From Sphingobium sp. CECT 9361 (GTDB lineage Bacteria > Pseudomonadota > Alphaproteobacteria > Sphingomonadales > Sphingomonadaceae): a DNA stretch of 64,000 nt. The stretch spans positions 1,054,001-1,118,000 of the forward strand of contig NZ_CAKKNC010000001.1 in assembly GCF_918741285.1 (NCBI RefSeq), in the 5' to 3' direction. The translations under genes and the position numbers were made by a program. The notes beneath the pieces are model-generated. The model saw only the letters and a program-made list of their open reading frames with translations. It was not told the origin of the DNA and did no database searches. The first letter of the stretch is position 1, and each line of letters opens with the position of its first letter. Shown piece by piece: positions 48,210 through 57,600 of this stretch.

Positions 48210-49730
48210 ATGGCATCGATGCTTAACCTGATCCGTGCGGCCGCGACGCGCGGAGATACGGCCACGTCGATCGAAACGCGGTCGGCGATTATCGACATCG
48301 GATCGAACAGCGTGCGCCTTGTGGTGTACGATGGCCCGCGGCGCATTCCGTTTATCCTGTTTAACGAGAAGGTCATGGCGGGGCTGGGGGCCTCGCTGGG
48401 CAAGACCGGCATGATCGAGCCGGGTGCCATGAAGCGCAGTCTGGCTGCGCTGGCCCGGTACCGGCATCTGTGCGAGGAAATGGGCGTTGCGTCTTTGCGA
48501 TGCGTTGCAACCGCGGCGGTGCGTGATGCGGACAATGGCGGGGAACTGATCCGTCGGGCTTCTGCGTTGGGCCTGAAGGTCGAACTGCTGAGCGGTGCGC
48601 AGGAAGGTGCGGCTTCCGGCTATGGCGTGTTGTCGGCCATCCCTGGCGCCAATGGTATCGTCGGCGATCTGGGCGGCGGAAGTCTGGAGCTGGTACGCAT
48701 TCGCGATGGCGAAGTGCATGAGATTACTTCGCTGCCGCTGGGTGTGCTGCGCTTGCCAGAAGTGCGGGCCAAGGGGCAGGGCGCGCTGGATCGTTACGTT
48801 AAAAAGCTGCTGAAGAAATCCGGGTGGGACAAGATCGAGCCGGGTCTACCCTTCTACCTCGTGGGCGGATCATGGCGGTCGCTGGCACGGCTGGACATGC
48901 ACCTCAACCAATTCGCGCTGCCGGTGATCCACCATTATGAGATGCCCGCGGATCGGGCAGCGCGTCTGGTGCGCGTAGTGAGCCATATGCAGCGCGAGAC
49001 GCTGAAGGACATACCGGGACTGACCGGGACGCGCATTCCCACTTTGCCGGGAGCAGCGGCGTTGCTGTCCGTGATGGTGCGGCAGTTAAAGAGCAGCACG
49101 TTGGTAGTGTCAGCCTATGGGCTGCGCGAAGGCCTGCTTTTCGAGAAACTGCCCAAGGCTGTGCGCGACGAAGACCCGCTGCTGGTCGCGGTTGAAGCCG
49201 AGGGCGAAGCGCAGGGGCGCTTTACGGGGCATGGCGACCTGATCGAAAATTGGATCGCACCATTGTTTCTGGAGGATGGCGCGAAGTGGCGGCGAATACG
49301 GCGCGCGGCGTGCCTGCTGGCCGATGTCGGATGGCGCGCAAACCCCGATTTCCGGTCGCAGCGGGGCGTGGAAATCGCGCTGCATGGCAACTGGGTCGGT
49401 ATCGATGTCGAAGGTCGGGCAATGCTGGCGCAGGCGCTCCACAGCAATTTCGGCGGCGGGACGCAGGTGCCGGAAGAACTGACGCGGCTGGCGGCGCCGG
49501 ACGCGCTACGGCGGGCGGCGTTGTGGGGCATGGCTATCAGGCTGGGTCAGCGGCTTTCGGGTGGGGTCGAAGGGCCGCTACTGGGCGGTCGGCTGGACGC
49601 GGATAGCGAAACGCTGACCCTGGTTCTGCCTGCGCGACACGCGGACCTGTACGGCGAAGCGGTGGAACGGCGGCTGAAGAATTTGTCGCAGGCTTTGGGA
49701 TTGAAATACAAGATGGCGGCGGAGGGATAA
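48210..49730 (+). CDS. ppx: Exopolyphosphatase, Ppx/GppA family
   Basis: This 506-residue protein is of the ASKHA fold: phosphate-1 motif IIDIGSNSVRLVVYD, phosphate-2 motif VGDLGGGSLELVRI and a middle lobe, then an extended C-terminal HD-like region. It degrades polyphosphate or pppGpp. It is three bases after ppk and ends in a region with a short hairpin. Length equals E. coli Ppx (513). Confidence 0.95.
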   Translation: MASMLNLIRAAATRGDTATSIETRSAIIDIGSNSVRLVVYDGPRRIPFILFNEKVMAGLGASLGKTGMIEPGAMKRSLAALARYRHLCEEMGVASLRCVATAAVRDADNGGELIRRASALGLKVELLSGAQEGAASGYGVLSAIPGANGIVGDLGGGSLELVRIRDGEVHEITSLPLGVLRLPEVRAKGQGALDRYVKKLLKKSGWDKIEPGLPFYLVGGSWRSLARLDMHLNQFALPVIHHYEMPADRAARLVRVVSHMQRETLKDIPGLTGTRIPTLPGAAALLSVMVRQLKSSTLVVSAYGLREGLLFEKLPKAVRDEDPLLVAVEAEGEAQGRFTGHGDLIENWIAPLFLEDGAKWRRIRRAACLLADVGWRANPDFRSQRGVEIALHGNWVGIDVEGRAMLAQALHSNFGGGTQVPEELTRLAAPDALRRAALWGMAIRLGQRLSGGVEGPLLGGRLDADSETLTLVLPARHADLYGEAVERRLKNLSQALGLKYKMAAEG

Positions 49731-50141
49731 ATCGCCCTTTGAGGGGGCGCGCCCTATCAAGCCCAGCGGTCGGCCTCGATCTTGACGAGCACCGTGTCGG
49801 ACGACTGATACGGATCAACGCGATCAGGCCAATTCCCAAGTCCACAATGCCCAGCAGTGCTGTTCCAGCCCCACGTTGAGCGCTTTGAGGTTCGCGGACT
49901 GAGGAAGAGGACGTCACATGGGATAGCGCGCGTCTTAAGCCTCTTCTCGACCTGTCCTTATCGATTTGGCCACGTTCGCAAGTTGATTTATAAATTCGCC
50001 TAGGCCGTTGATTTCGCCTGCTATGATTTTCATGCCTGTTCGAAGGCAGAGCATCATCATCGAACTTTCATCATACTGCCCTGAAACCGTAACATCCGTC
50101 ACTTAGCAGCACGTCCATCACGTTTCGTGGTGGGGGGTATC
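49731..50141. other. 411-bp intergenic region, possible gene remnant on minus strand
   Basis: No intact gene is supported. A palindrome GGGCGCGCCC (49745-49754) and a small hairpin (CGCCC at 49733, GGGCG at 49745) follow ppx. On the minus strand, two short stretches that look like coding sequence occur in different frames: SANLKALNVGLEQHCWALW and, after an intervening stop, DPYQSSDTVLVKIEADRWA. They could be the remnant of a frameshifted gene. The remaining 200 bp are AT-richer and probably hold the autotransporter promoter. Confidence 0.35.
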
Positions 50142-52661
50142 ATGAAGATTTGGGGCTTTTATTCGACCGTATGTGGTGCGGCGGTAGCGACCGGTATGCT
50201 GTTTACAGCGAGCCAAGCTTTTGCGCAGTCTGCGCAAATCCGAACGGCCAACGTCACGAATGTGGAAGGCGCAAGCAGCGTCACGCTCGGTGGGAAGACA
50301 TTCACCAACAAGGGGCTGACCGGTGCCGGTCGGCTGGACGCGAATGCGCTCGACTTCCGCAATGAAACCCTTGGCAGCTTTTCGGGCATGGCCATGAACC
50401 TGTCGACCTGGCGGCGTAATTCCAACGGGAGCTATACGAGCAGCATCGCAACCTTGCCCGACCGCGGCCCGTTCGATGGCGCGATCGATTATCGCAATCG
50501 CGTTCACACCCATGATATTGCCTTTACGCCGCTGAACGGCACCGCGATCCTGCCGCAATTGCCTTCGTCGCAAAGCCAATTGACGATCACCCCGACCGGC
50601 GGCTTCACCTTAAAGGACACGGACGGGATCGAAATGACCGGCCGCGATCCCGGTGCGAAAACCGTTACCCGGGCGGGCATCGTCTATCCCAGCGCGACAG
50701 ATGGCACGGCTGCCGGCCACATCAGCCTGGACGCAGAGGCCATTGCTTTCCGGCCGGACGGGACTTTCTACGTTTCCGATGAATATGCAGCGGGGCTCTA
50801 TTATTTCGACGCGACCGGGAAGCAGATCGGCGCCATTCAAACGGTACCTGCGCTGTTGCCGCGCACTAACGGGGCGATCAACTTCAACAGCACCACGCCT
50901 GGCCAGACCGGCCGCCGCAATAACCAGGGCCTGGAGGCGATGGCGATCACGCCGGACAACAAGAAGTTGGTGACCATCCTGCAGTCGGCGACGGTGCAGG
51001 ATACCAATGGCGCCAATCAGCAGACACGCAGCAATACGCGCATTCTGGTTTACGATATCAGCGCAAACGCCATCCCGACCAACCCGGTCGGACATTATGT
51101 GCTGCAATTGCCGGTTCTGAACAACAACGGGTCGGGCGGCGCACCCGATCGTACGGCTGCTCAATCGGAAATGCTGGCGCTGAATGATAACCAGTTTCTT
51201 GTGCTTGCCCGCGACAGTCTGGGCCGCGGTGTCGCCGCCAACGCGAGCACGAGCACCACGCCGCTGTTCAAGAGCGTCCTCCTGGTCGATACGACCGGGG
51301 CCACCAACCTCGCCGGAACGCCATATGAAACCGGCACCACCCCGATAGCCAGTAACGGCGTTCTGATCCCCGCCATCGTGCCGGTTCAGCAAGTCGAACT
51401 GGTCAACATGTTGAACCCGACGCAGCTTGCGCGCGTCGGCATGAATATAACTCGGCTCCCCCGTACCAATGCGACCACGATCGGCGAAAAGTGGGAAGCG
51501 ATGGCGCTGGCGCCCGTGCTGGAAGAAAATGCGCCGCAGGACTTCTTTCTGTTCGTTGGCAATGACAATGACTTCCAGGGGACCAACATCCGCTTCAACG
51601 GCGTGTCCTCCGCTTCCGGTGCGCTGGATGGCACGGGGAACAATGACAGCATCCTGCTGGTCTATCGGCTGACGCTGCCTACCTATGTAGATCCGCAGGC
51701 GCTTGCAGCGATGAACGCGATGGCGCCGGACGTCCTCTATGGCACGCGCATGGCGATGAACGGCCTGGGCATGACCGCGACGCAGCCAGCAATGCGCTTT
51801 CTCAATGCACAGCGCAGCGTAGGGGCGCCGGAGGGGGTCCGCCCCCGGGCGCAGCTCTGGATGGACGGGGACTGGAGCAAGATCGGTGCTGGTGCCAGCC
51901 CGCTGACGGGACTCGACGTCGATACCATGGGGACTACGCTGGGTTTAGATGTGCCGCTGGGCACTGGCGTCCGTGTTGGCGTCATGGGCGGCTACCGCAA
52001 AATGGACGGCAAACTGGCCTATGGCGCACCACTGGACGCGGATGCATGGACGGTCGGCGCTTATGCTGGCGCGTCGTTGCCGATGGGCATCTATGCGCAA
52101 ATCTCGGCGGCGTGGCTCGGCGACGTGAAGTTCAGGGAGATCGGGCGTGCCTCGGCCTACGGTCAAACGGCAACTGGCAAGACCAAGGGTGAAGGCTGGG
52201 CCGTGAGCGGAGAAATCGGTTGGCGTTTTCCCGTGGGCCGTGTCGGCGTCACGCCATTTGCCGCTGTGGATTACACCGACCTCGACCTGGACGGCTACAC
52301 CGAAAGCGGCGCGTCGGTTTCCAACATCGTTTACGCCGATCGCAGCTTCAAGAAAGCTACGATCAGCATGGGCGGCGAACTGAGCGTCGATATCGGCGCG
52401 ATCCACCCGGCGATCCGCGGCGGCTATAGCTTCGAACAGGAAAGTGGCGACAAAAGCGCAGCGGTGCGCCTTGCCAGTGCGGAGCACAGCATGGGTTCGG
52501 CATTGCTCTCTTTGGGCGATACCGAGCGCGATACGGCCTTCGCCGAACTACGCATTGCGATGGGCGACGGCCCGGTTTCGGGTTACGTGTCTGGCCGTGG
52601 CCGTTGGGGCCGCGGCAACGATGACGCTCGCGTTACCATCGGCGTAGGGTTTGCGCTGTAA
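50142..52661 (+). CDS. Phytase-like esterase autotransporter
   Basis: The product is about 839 residues from ATG 50142 (MKIWGFYSTVCG), preceded by GGGGGGT. A signal peptide (about 1-28, ending AFAQ) is followed by a phytase-like beta-propeller passenger (about 55-510: DAEAIAFRPDGTFYVSDEYAAGLY and GLEAMAITPDNKKLV), the Phytase-like domain found in alkaline phosphoesterases. The last 270 residues form an autotransporter beta-barrel (start WMDGDWSKIGAG, terminal TIGVGFAL). The protein would be secreted across the outer membrane and cleave phosphate esters at the cell surface. Fusion of this passenger to a type V barrel is less usual. It follows ppk-ppx. Confidence 0.86.
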   Translation: MKIWGFYSTVCGAAVATGMLFTASQAFAQSAQIRTANVTNVEGASSVTLGGKTFTNKGLTGAGRLDANALDFRNETLGSFSGMAMNLSTWRRNSNGSYTSSIATLPDRGPFDGAIDYRNRVHTHDIAFTPLNGTAILPQLPSSQSQLTITPTGGFTLKDTDGIEMTGRDPGAKTVTRAGIVYPSATDGTAAGHISLDAEAIAFRPDGTFYVSDEYAAGLYYFDATGKQIGAIQTVPALLPRTNGAINFNSTTPGQTGRRNNQGLEAMAITPDNKKLVTILQSATVQDTNGANQQTRSNTRILVYDISANAIPTNPVGHYVLQLPVLNNNGSGGAPDRTAAQSEMLALNDNQFLVLARDSLGRGVAANASTSTTPLFKSVLLVDTTGATNLAGTPYETGTTPIASNGVLIPAIVPVQQVELVNMLNPTQLARVGMNITRLPRTNATTIGEKWEAMALAPVLEENAPQDFFLFVGNDNDFQGTNIRFNGVSSASGALDGTGNNDSILLVYRLTLPTYVDPQALAAMNAMAPDVLYGTRMAMNGLGMTATQPAMRFLNAQRSVGAPEGVRPRAQLWMDGDWSKIGAGASPLTGLDVDTMGTTLGLDVPLGTGVRVGVMGGYRKMDGKLAYGAPLDADAWTVGAYAGASLPMGIYAQISAAWLGDVKFREIGRASAYGQTATGKTKGEGWAVSGEIGWRFPVGRVGVTPFAAVDYTDLDLDGYTESGASVSNIVYADRSFKKATISMGGELSVDIGAIHPAIRGGYSFEQESGDKSAAVRLASAEHSMGSALLSLGDTERDTAFAELRIAMGDGPVSGYVSGRGRWGRGNDDARVTIGVGFAL

Positions 52662-52723
52662 TACGCGCTGTCGGGCCAGCATAGCCGGTGGCTGCGATAG
52701 CGCTGTCACCATTCTTCCTGCGT

Positions 52724-52751
52724 GCCCATGCGATTTTTGCGTGGCATGGGC
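52724..52751. terminator. Hairpin after the autotransporter gene
   Basis: GCCCATGC (52724-52731) pairs exactly with GCATGGGC (52744-52751), loop 12 bases containing TTTTT. It lies 62 bp after the autotransporter stop. Confidence 0.5.
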
Positions 52752-52770
52752 GCAATTTTGAGGGGGCGTG

Positions 52771-52791
52771 GCGACAGCGAGAGGCTGTCGC
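52771..52791. terminator. Second hairpin, before the tetR stop
   Basis: GCGACAGC (52771-52778) pairs exactly with GCTGTCGC (52784-52791) around GAGAG. It is placed to end transcripts from either side of this convergent junction. Confidence 0.55.
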
Positions 52792-52850
52792 TTCGCCCGT
52801 GCTGCCATCGGGCCCGGCGCAGGGGTGAGCCGCATACCGTGTGCGACTTA

Positions 52851-53477
52851 TCAGCACAATACCGTCAGATAGGCGCTCAACATATCCGCCATTGCATCCG
52901 AATAGGCGTCGATTTCGGCGTCGGCGCGCGGCGTTTCGGAAAAGTGCTTTCCCACCTGGCTCAATGTCGTCTTCAAAAGATCGGCGACCAGCGCCCGTTG
53001 AGCATCTGATCTGTGTGGCAATACTTCCTCCATAAACTGCGAAATTGCCGCGTGGGCGGACGTTTTTGCTGCTATCGCTTCTGGCGCGTCGCGATAGAGA
53101 GGGGCCGCATCGTTCAGCGCGCCGCGTACCGCTGCCTCTTCACACTCTGACCGCAAGAAAGCGTGCGTCAGAATGCGCAGCCTTTCCCGTGGCGGCCTTT
53201 GCTTGTCTTCGAGAATGGCCCGCAGCAGGTTGCTAGTCTGACGCCATTCGTCGCTTTGCAGGCGGAAGAGGATAGCCGCCTTGTTCGGGAAATATTGATA
53301 GAGCGAACCCACGCTCACCCCGGCTCGCTCCGCGACCCGAGCCATCGTAAATCGCTGTGCGCCTTCCTTCATCAAAACCTGAACAGCCGCTTCGAGAACC
53401 GCAGTGACCAGCCCTGAAGAGCGCGCCTGCTTGGGCTGTTTGCGTGAGGAAATCAGGGGTTTTCGGGCTTCTGTCAT
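52851..53477 (-). CDS. TetR-family transcriptional regulator
   Basis: The product is 208 residues from ATG 53477 (MTEARKPLISSRKQPKQARS), preceded by GGGAGC; an upstream frame to 53540 is not credible. The N-terminal helix-turn-helix reads QRFTMARVAERAGVSVGSLYQYFPNKAAIL, a textbook TetR domain. The C-terminal ligand domain is unassigned. The gene is divergent from an O-methyltransferase gene over 91 bp, which contains a palindrome suited to a TetR dimer. It probably represses both genes until a small ligand binds. Confidence 0.92.
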   Translation of the reverse strand: MTEARKPLISSRKQPKQARSSGLVTAVLEAAVQVLMKEGAQRFTMARVAERAGVSVGSLYQYFPNKAAILFRLQSDEWRQTSNLLRAILEDKQRPPRERLRILTHAFLRSECEEAAVRGALNDAAPLYRDAPEAIAAKTSAHAAISQFMEEVLPHRSDAQRALVADLLKTTLSQVGKHFSETPRADAEIDAYSDAMADMLSAYLTVLC

Positions 53478-53490
53478 GCTTGCTCCCGCC

Positions 53491-53525
53491 AATGCGAATA
53501 GCAAATATGACGAACTATTCGTATT
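53491..53525. promoter_or_regulatory. Palindromic operator between tetR and O-methyltransferase
   Basis: Two 11-bp arms with 10 of 11 matches: AATGCGAATAG (53491-53501) and CTATTCGTATT (53515-53525), 13 bp apart. The core CGAATAG/CTATTCG is exact. It lies in the 91-bp divergent promoter region, as expected for an autoregulated TetR repressor. The regulator match is inference. Confidence 0.65.
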
Positions 53526-53568
53526 TCTGGAGCCGCGCAAGAACGCCGCACCTTAAATGGAGTTGTCT

Positions 53569-54234
53569 ATGTCCACCCTGACCGAAATCCCCGTCGTCCC
53601 CCTCCTCGACCGGCTTTTCGAAGAAGCCGATGCGACCAGTCCCCAGACCAGTCTCGCGTTCGCGAATGTCTCTGCGGAGGAAAGCGCGCGGCTAATGCAG
53701 AGCCGCACCGAATATCGCGCCTTTTATGGCGCGCTTAAGGACTTCGCGCTTCCCGTGTCGCGGGAAACAGGGAGGCTCCTCTACATGCTCGCCCGCATTG
53801 CAGGTGCCAGCTCAATCGTCGAGTTCGGGACATCGTTCGGCATCTCCACCATCCATCTTGCGGCAGCCCTGCGTGACAATGGTGGCGGGCGGCTCATCAC
53901 GAGCGAATTCGAACCCGAAAAGCTGGCACGCGCCAGGGACAATCTCATCGCCGCCGGGCTGGACGACCTCGTCGAGTTTCGAGAGGGCGATGCGCTGGAG
54001 ACCCTTGCTACCGATCTGCCCGAGAGCATAGACCTACTTCTGCTTGACGGGGCGAAAGCGCTATATTCCGACATACTCGACCGGGTGGAGGTCCGGCTGC
54101 GCCCCGGCGCCCTGATCGTGGCCGATAATGCCGATCACTGCCCTGCCTATCTGGAGCGCGTGAGGGCGCCCCAGAGCGGATATATGTCCATTCCGTTTGG
54201 CGACGAAGTCGAATTGACGATCCGTCTGACCTGA
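53569..54234 (+). CDS. Class I SAM-dependent O-methyltransferase
   Basis: The product is 221 residues from ATG 53569, preceded by GGAG; an ATG at 53557 has no ribosome site. The SAM-binding motif is VEFGTSFGISTIHLAAAL, followed by TSEFEPEKLARARDNL and LLLLDGAKALYSDILD (metal/substrate side), as in catechol O-methyltransferase-like proteins. The substrate is unknown, perhaps a phenolic or xenobiotic. It is divergent from and probably controlled by the TetR gene. Confidence 0.9.
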   Translation: MSTLTEIPVVPLLDRLFEEADATSPQTSLAFANVSAEESARLMQSRTEYRAFYGALKDFALPVSRETGRLLYMLARIAGASSIVEFGTSFGISTIHLAAALRDNGGGRLITSEFEPEKLARARDNLIAAGLDDLVEFREGDALETLATDLPESIDLLLLDGAKALYSDILDRVEVRLRPGALIVADNADHCPAYLERVRAPQSGYMSIPFGDEVELTIRLT

Positions 54235-54244
54235 AACGAGGCAA

Positions 54245-54279
54245 GGGGTCGGAGGCAGGGCATCACGACCTCCGACCCC
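54245..54279 (+). terminator. Hairpin after the O-methyltransferase
   Basis: GGGGTCGGAGG (54245-54255) pairs exactly with CCTCCGACCCC (54269-54279), 11-bp stem, 13-base loop, 10 bp after the stop. There is no T-tract. Confidence 0.65.
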
Positions 54280-54407
54280 AATAAGACGTTAAAGCCGCGT
54301 TCTATGTTCCTCGGTTTTTAGACGGTCGGCCGACGATGCAAAGCTACGCCGATGATTAGCAATGGTTGAAGGTTGATGCGCAGTCGTCCGGATATTCTGG
54401 CCTGCGC

Positions 54408-54420
54408 TGGAATGTTTCCA
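54408..54420. promoter_or_regulatory. LacI-type palindrome upstream of the Oar-type receptor
   Basis: TGGAATGTTTCCA is a perfect palindrome around a central base, resembling LacI-family operators. It lies about 200 bp before the receptor start. No lacI gene lies in the window. Confidence 0.45.
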
Positions 54421-54444
54421 AGCGATTTCACCTGTCATAAATAA

Positions 54445-54456
54445 GCAACATGTTGC
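54445..54456. promoter_or_regulatory. Perfect 12-bp palindrome upstream of the Oar-type receptor
   Basis: GCAACATGTTGC is self-complementary across all 12 bases. It lies about 165 bp upstream of the receptor start in the 386-bp gap 54235-54620. The rest of this gap holds the hairpin at 54245-54279 and no supported gene. Confidence 0.45.
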
Positions 54457-54620
54457 GCAAAACCCGGCGTAACATTTACCGTAATATCATTTCCCTCGAA
54501 CGCTTTATCGCGACGGTCCTGCGCATGGCGTTCGGGAATATGCGGGGTGTCGGCCCCTTCCTGAACACTGAAACAACAGGGTTGGTCGCAAAGGCCACCC
54601 CGCATTTCATGCGAGGGACA

Positions 54621-57600
54621 ATGACGAAAATTCACAACATGCGCCGCAACCTCCTGCGCACCGGTTCGGTGCTTCAGGCGATGATGGTGTTGGGCGGCGG
54701 CACCCTGCTGTCCACCACGATGCCGACGGCGGCATTTGCGCAGGATTATACCAACGTGTCCGCGTCGGGCCGCGTGGTCGACGCACAGGGCAATGGCATC
54801 GGTGGCGCGACGGTCGAAATCACGTCGAATGCGCAAGGTTTCAAGCGCACGGCAACCACGGACGATACCGGGTCTTACCGCATTCCGGCTCTGCCGCCGG
54901 GCAGCTATAGCTTCACGATTACTGCTCCCGGCCAAGCACCTTTCACCGATCCGGCCGTCACCTTATCGGCAGGCGGCGGCGGCAACACTTTCCGCCTTAA
55001 TGGCCCGGCGGGCAATGCTGCGGCCGCTGATGGAGGCGATGCCATCGTTGTGACGGGCGCACGCGTCCAGGTTGCCGATTTCGATCGGACCACAACTGGC
55101 GCAGTGATCGATCTGGGAGAATTGTCGAAACGGATTCCAGTCTCTCGCTCGCTTAATCAGGTCATCCTGCTCGCACCGGGCACGACACAGGGCAGTTCAG
55201 GGTCGAACAGCGCCTTTGCCAATCAGTCGAGCATCAGCGGCTCGTCCTTCACCGAAAACGCCTATTATGTGAACGGCCTCAACATCACTGAATTCCGGCA
55301 GGGATTTGCGCCGGTGTCGGTGCCGTTCGATTTCTACGAAACGGTCGAAGTGAAGACCGGCGGCTTCCAGGCGGAATTCGGTCGGGCGACCGGCGGTGTA
55401 GTCAACGCAACCACCAAGCGCGGCACCAACGAGTTTCACGGCAGCGTCCTCTTCAACTGGGAACCCAATTCGCTGACAGACGATGCGCCCAACAGTTATC
55501 AGGCGGACAATGACGGCGACTACACCAATCGCACGGACACGGTATTCCAGTTGAGCGGCCCGATCATCAAGGATCGTTTGTTCTTCTATGGCCTGTACAA
55601 TTTCCGCGATTCGACCGTCGAAAACGGGACGACCGGCGCCGTCGATGATGACGGCAACCTGTTCGCGGCGGGCAACCGGTCCACGCGGCAGCGGACGACC
55701 AGCCCGTTTTACGGCGGCAAGATCGACGCGATCATAACCGATGGGCATCGCCTGGAAGGCACCTATTTCAATACGACCCAGATCACCAACACCAACACGA
55801 CCATCTATAATTCCGACACGAATGAGCGGGGCGCTTCCGTAGGCGGCAGCCGTATCCGTGCGGGTGGCGAGAACTATGTCGGTCGCTACACCGGCACCTT
55901 TGCCCCCTGGGTCACGCTGTCGGCTGCCTATGGCGTCAACAAGAACCGTGCAGGCACGCTGCCGCTCGATACCGTCAATCCGCGGATCATCGATCAGCGC
56001 AGCGGCACCGCGAGCGAAATCGGCAATCCGGTTGGGTCGGTCGTGACCAATGACGACAAGCGCGAATTCTATCGTGCGGACGTCGATCTGTACTTCAACC
56101 TGTTCGGGTCGCACCATATTCGCGGTGGCTATGACCGCGAAGACCTGACGGCGAAGCAGATTTCGGCAAGTCTCGGCGGTGGCACATCGACCTATTTGCG
56201 TGTCACCAGTGCGACGGACCGTACTGGCCTGCCCGTAGGCACCGAGTATGTTCAGACCCGGACGTTCGAGAATGGCGGGTCTTTCGGCACCCGCAACGAA
56301 GCCTTCTATCTGCAGGATAGCTGGTCCTTGTTCGACGACCGACTGACGCTGCAACTGGGTATCCGCAACGACCGGTTCACCAACAAGGACGCCGCCGGCA
56401 ACGCGTTCTACGAGTCGGGTGATCAGTGGGGACCGCGTCTGGGCTTTACCTTCGATCCGGCAGGTGACGGACGGACCAAGATATTCGGCACCTTCTCCCG
56501 GTATTTCGTACCCATCGCCGCCAACACCAATATTCGCGGGGCAGGGCGCGAACTGGACTACACGCGGTTTAACGTGCTCGACGGTGTGAACGCGGATGGC
56601 ACGCCGATACTGGGCGCACCGGTGCTGAGCGTCGCCAATGCGCGCCCATGTCCAGATACAGGTGTTGCCAACTGTGTGGTCACTGGCAACGGGGAAATTA
56701 CCGATCCCACGGCCTTCATCGCTCAAGGCCTGAAGCCGCAATCGCTGGATGAATACAGCTTCGGCGTGGAAAGGCGGTTCGGGCCGCGGATCAAGCTGGG
56801 CCTCAACTTCACCTATCGCAAGCTGGGCGAAGTGCTGGAAGACGTCGCGATCGACCAGGCGGCTCTGGCCTATTGCACGTCGCAGGGTTTCAGCGCCGAC
56901 GATTGCGGGCAGATCTATACCGGCTTCAGCCAGTATGTGCTCGTCAATCCCGGCAAGGATGCCAGCATCCAGTTGCTGGGCCTGCCCGATGGCACGACGC
57001 CGGTAGTGGACTTCACCGCCGAGCAACTCGGCTATCCCAAGGCGAAGCGCACGTACAAGGCAGTTACCTTCACCTTCGATCGGGAGTTCGACGGCAAGTG
57101 GAGTCTGTCGGGCTCCTATACCTGGGCGAGCCTGAAGGGTAACTACGAAGGGGGCGCAAAATCCGATGTGGGGCAGGCCGATACCGGCGCCACGCAGGAC
57201 TTCGACCAGCCGGGCCTGACGCTTGGCTCCTACGGCTATCTGCCGGGCCATCGTCGTCACTCGTTCAAGGTCTATGGGTCTTATCAGGTGAACGACATTG
57301 TTACGTTGGGTGTGAATGCGTTCATCCAGTCGCCCAAGAAGTTCGGCTGCATCGGCGTCGTGCCGACATCGGTCGATCAGTTTGCGGCGGATTATGGCGC
57401 AGCCGGTAACTTCTGCGGGGGTGCTCTGGTGCCACGCGGTACCGTGTTCAAGAGCGACTGGCGCAAGGAGGTCAACCTGACCGCCGCGTTCCAGGTGCCG
57501 GGTGATTTCGACGCCAGCATTCGCTTCGATGTGTTCAACGTGTTCAATTCCAAGTCGGCGCTCGACTTCGACGAATTCGGCGAAGACGACGGCGGCAACG

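Noticed and set aside
45903..48719. Very long (about 938-codon) minus-strand open frame opposite ppk and part of ppx
   Set aside because: Antisense to well-supported genes; the translated sequence is rich in His/Arg/Gln and shows no domain. Explained by codon bias.
49731..50141. Pho box in front of the autotransporter gene
   Set aside because: Only a degenerate 11-bp-spaced pair is present; not enough to annotate a site.
55197..57260. Minus-strand 687-codon open frame opposite the Oar-type receptor
   Set aside because: Shadow of a receptor with clear domains on the plus strand.
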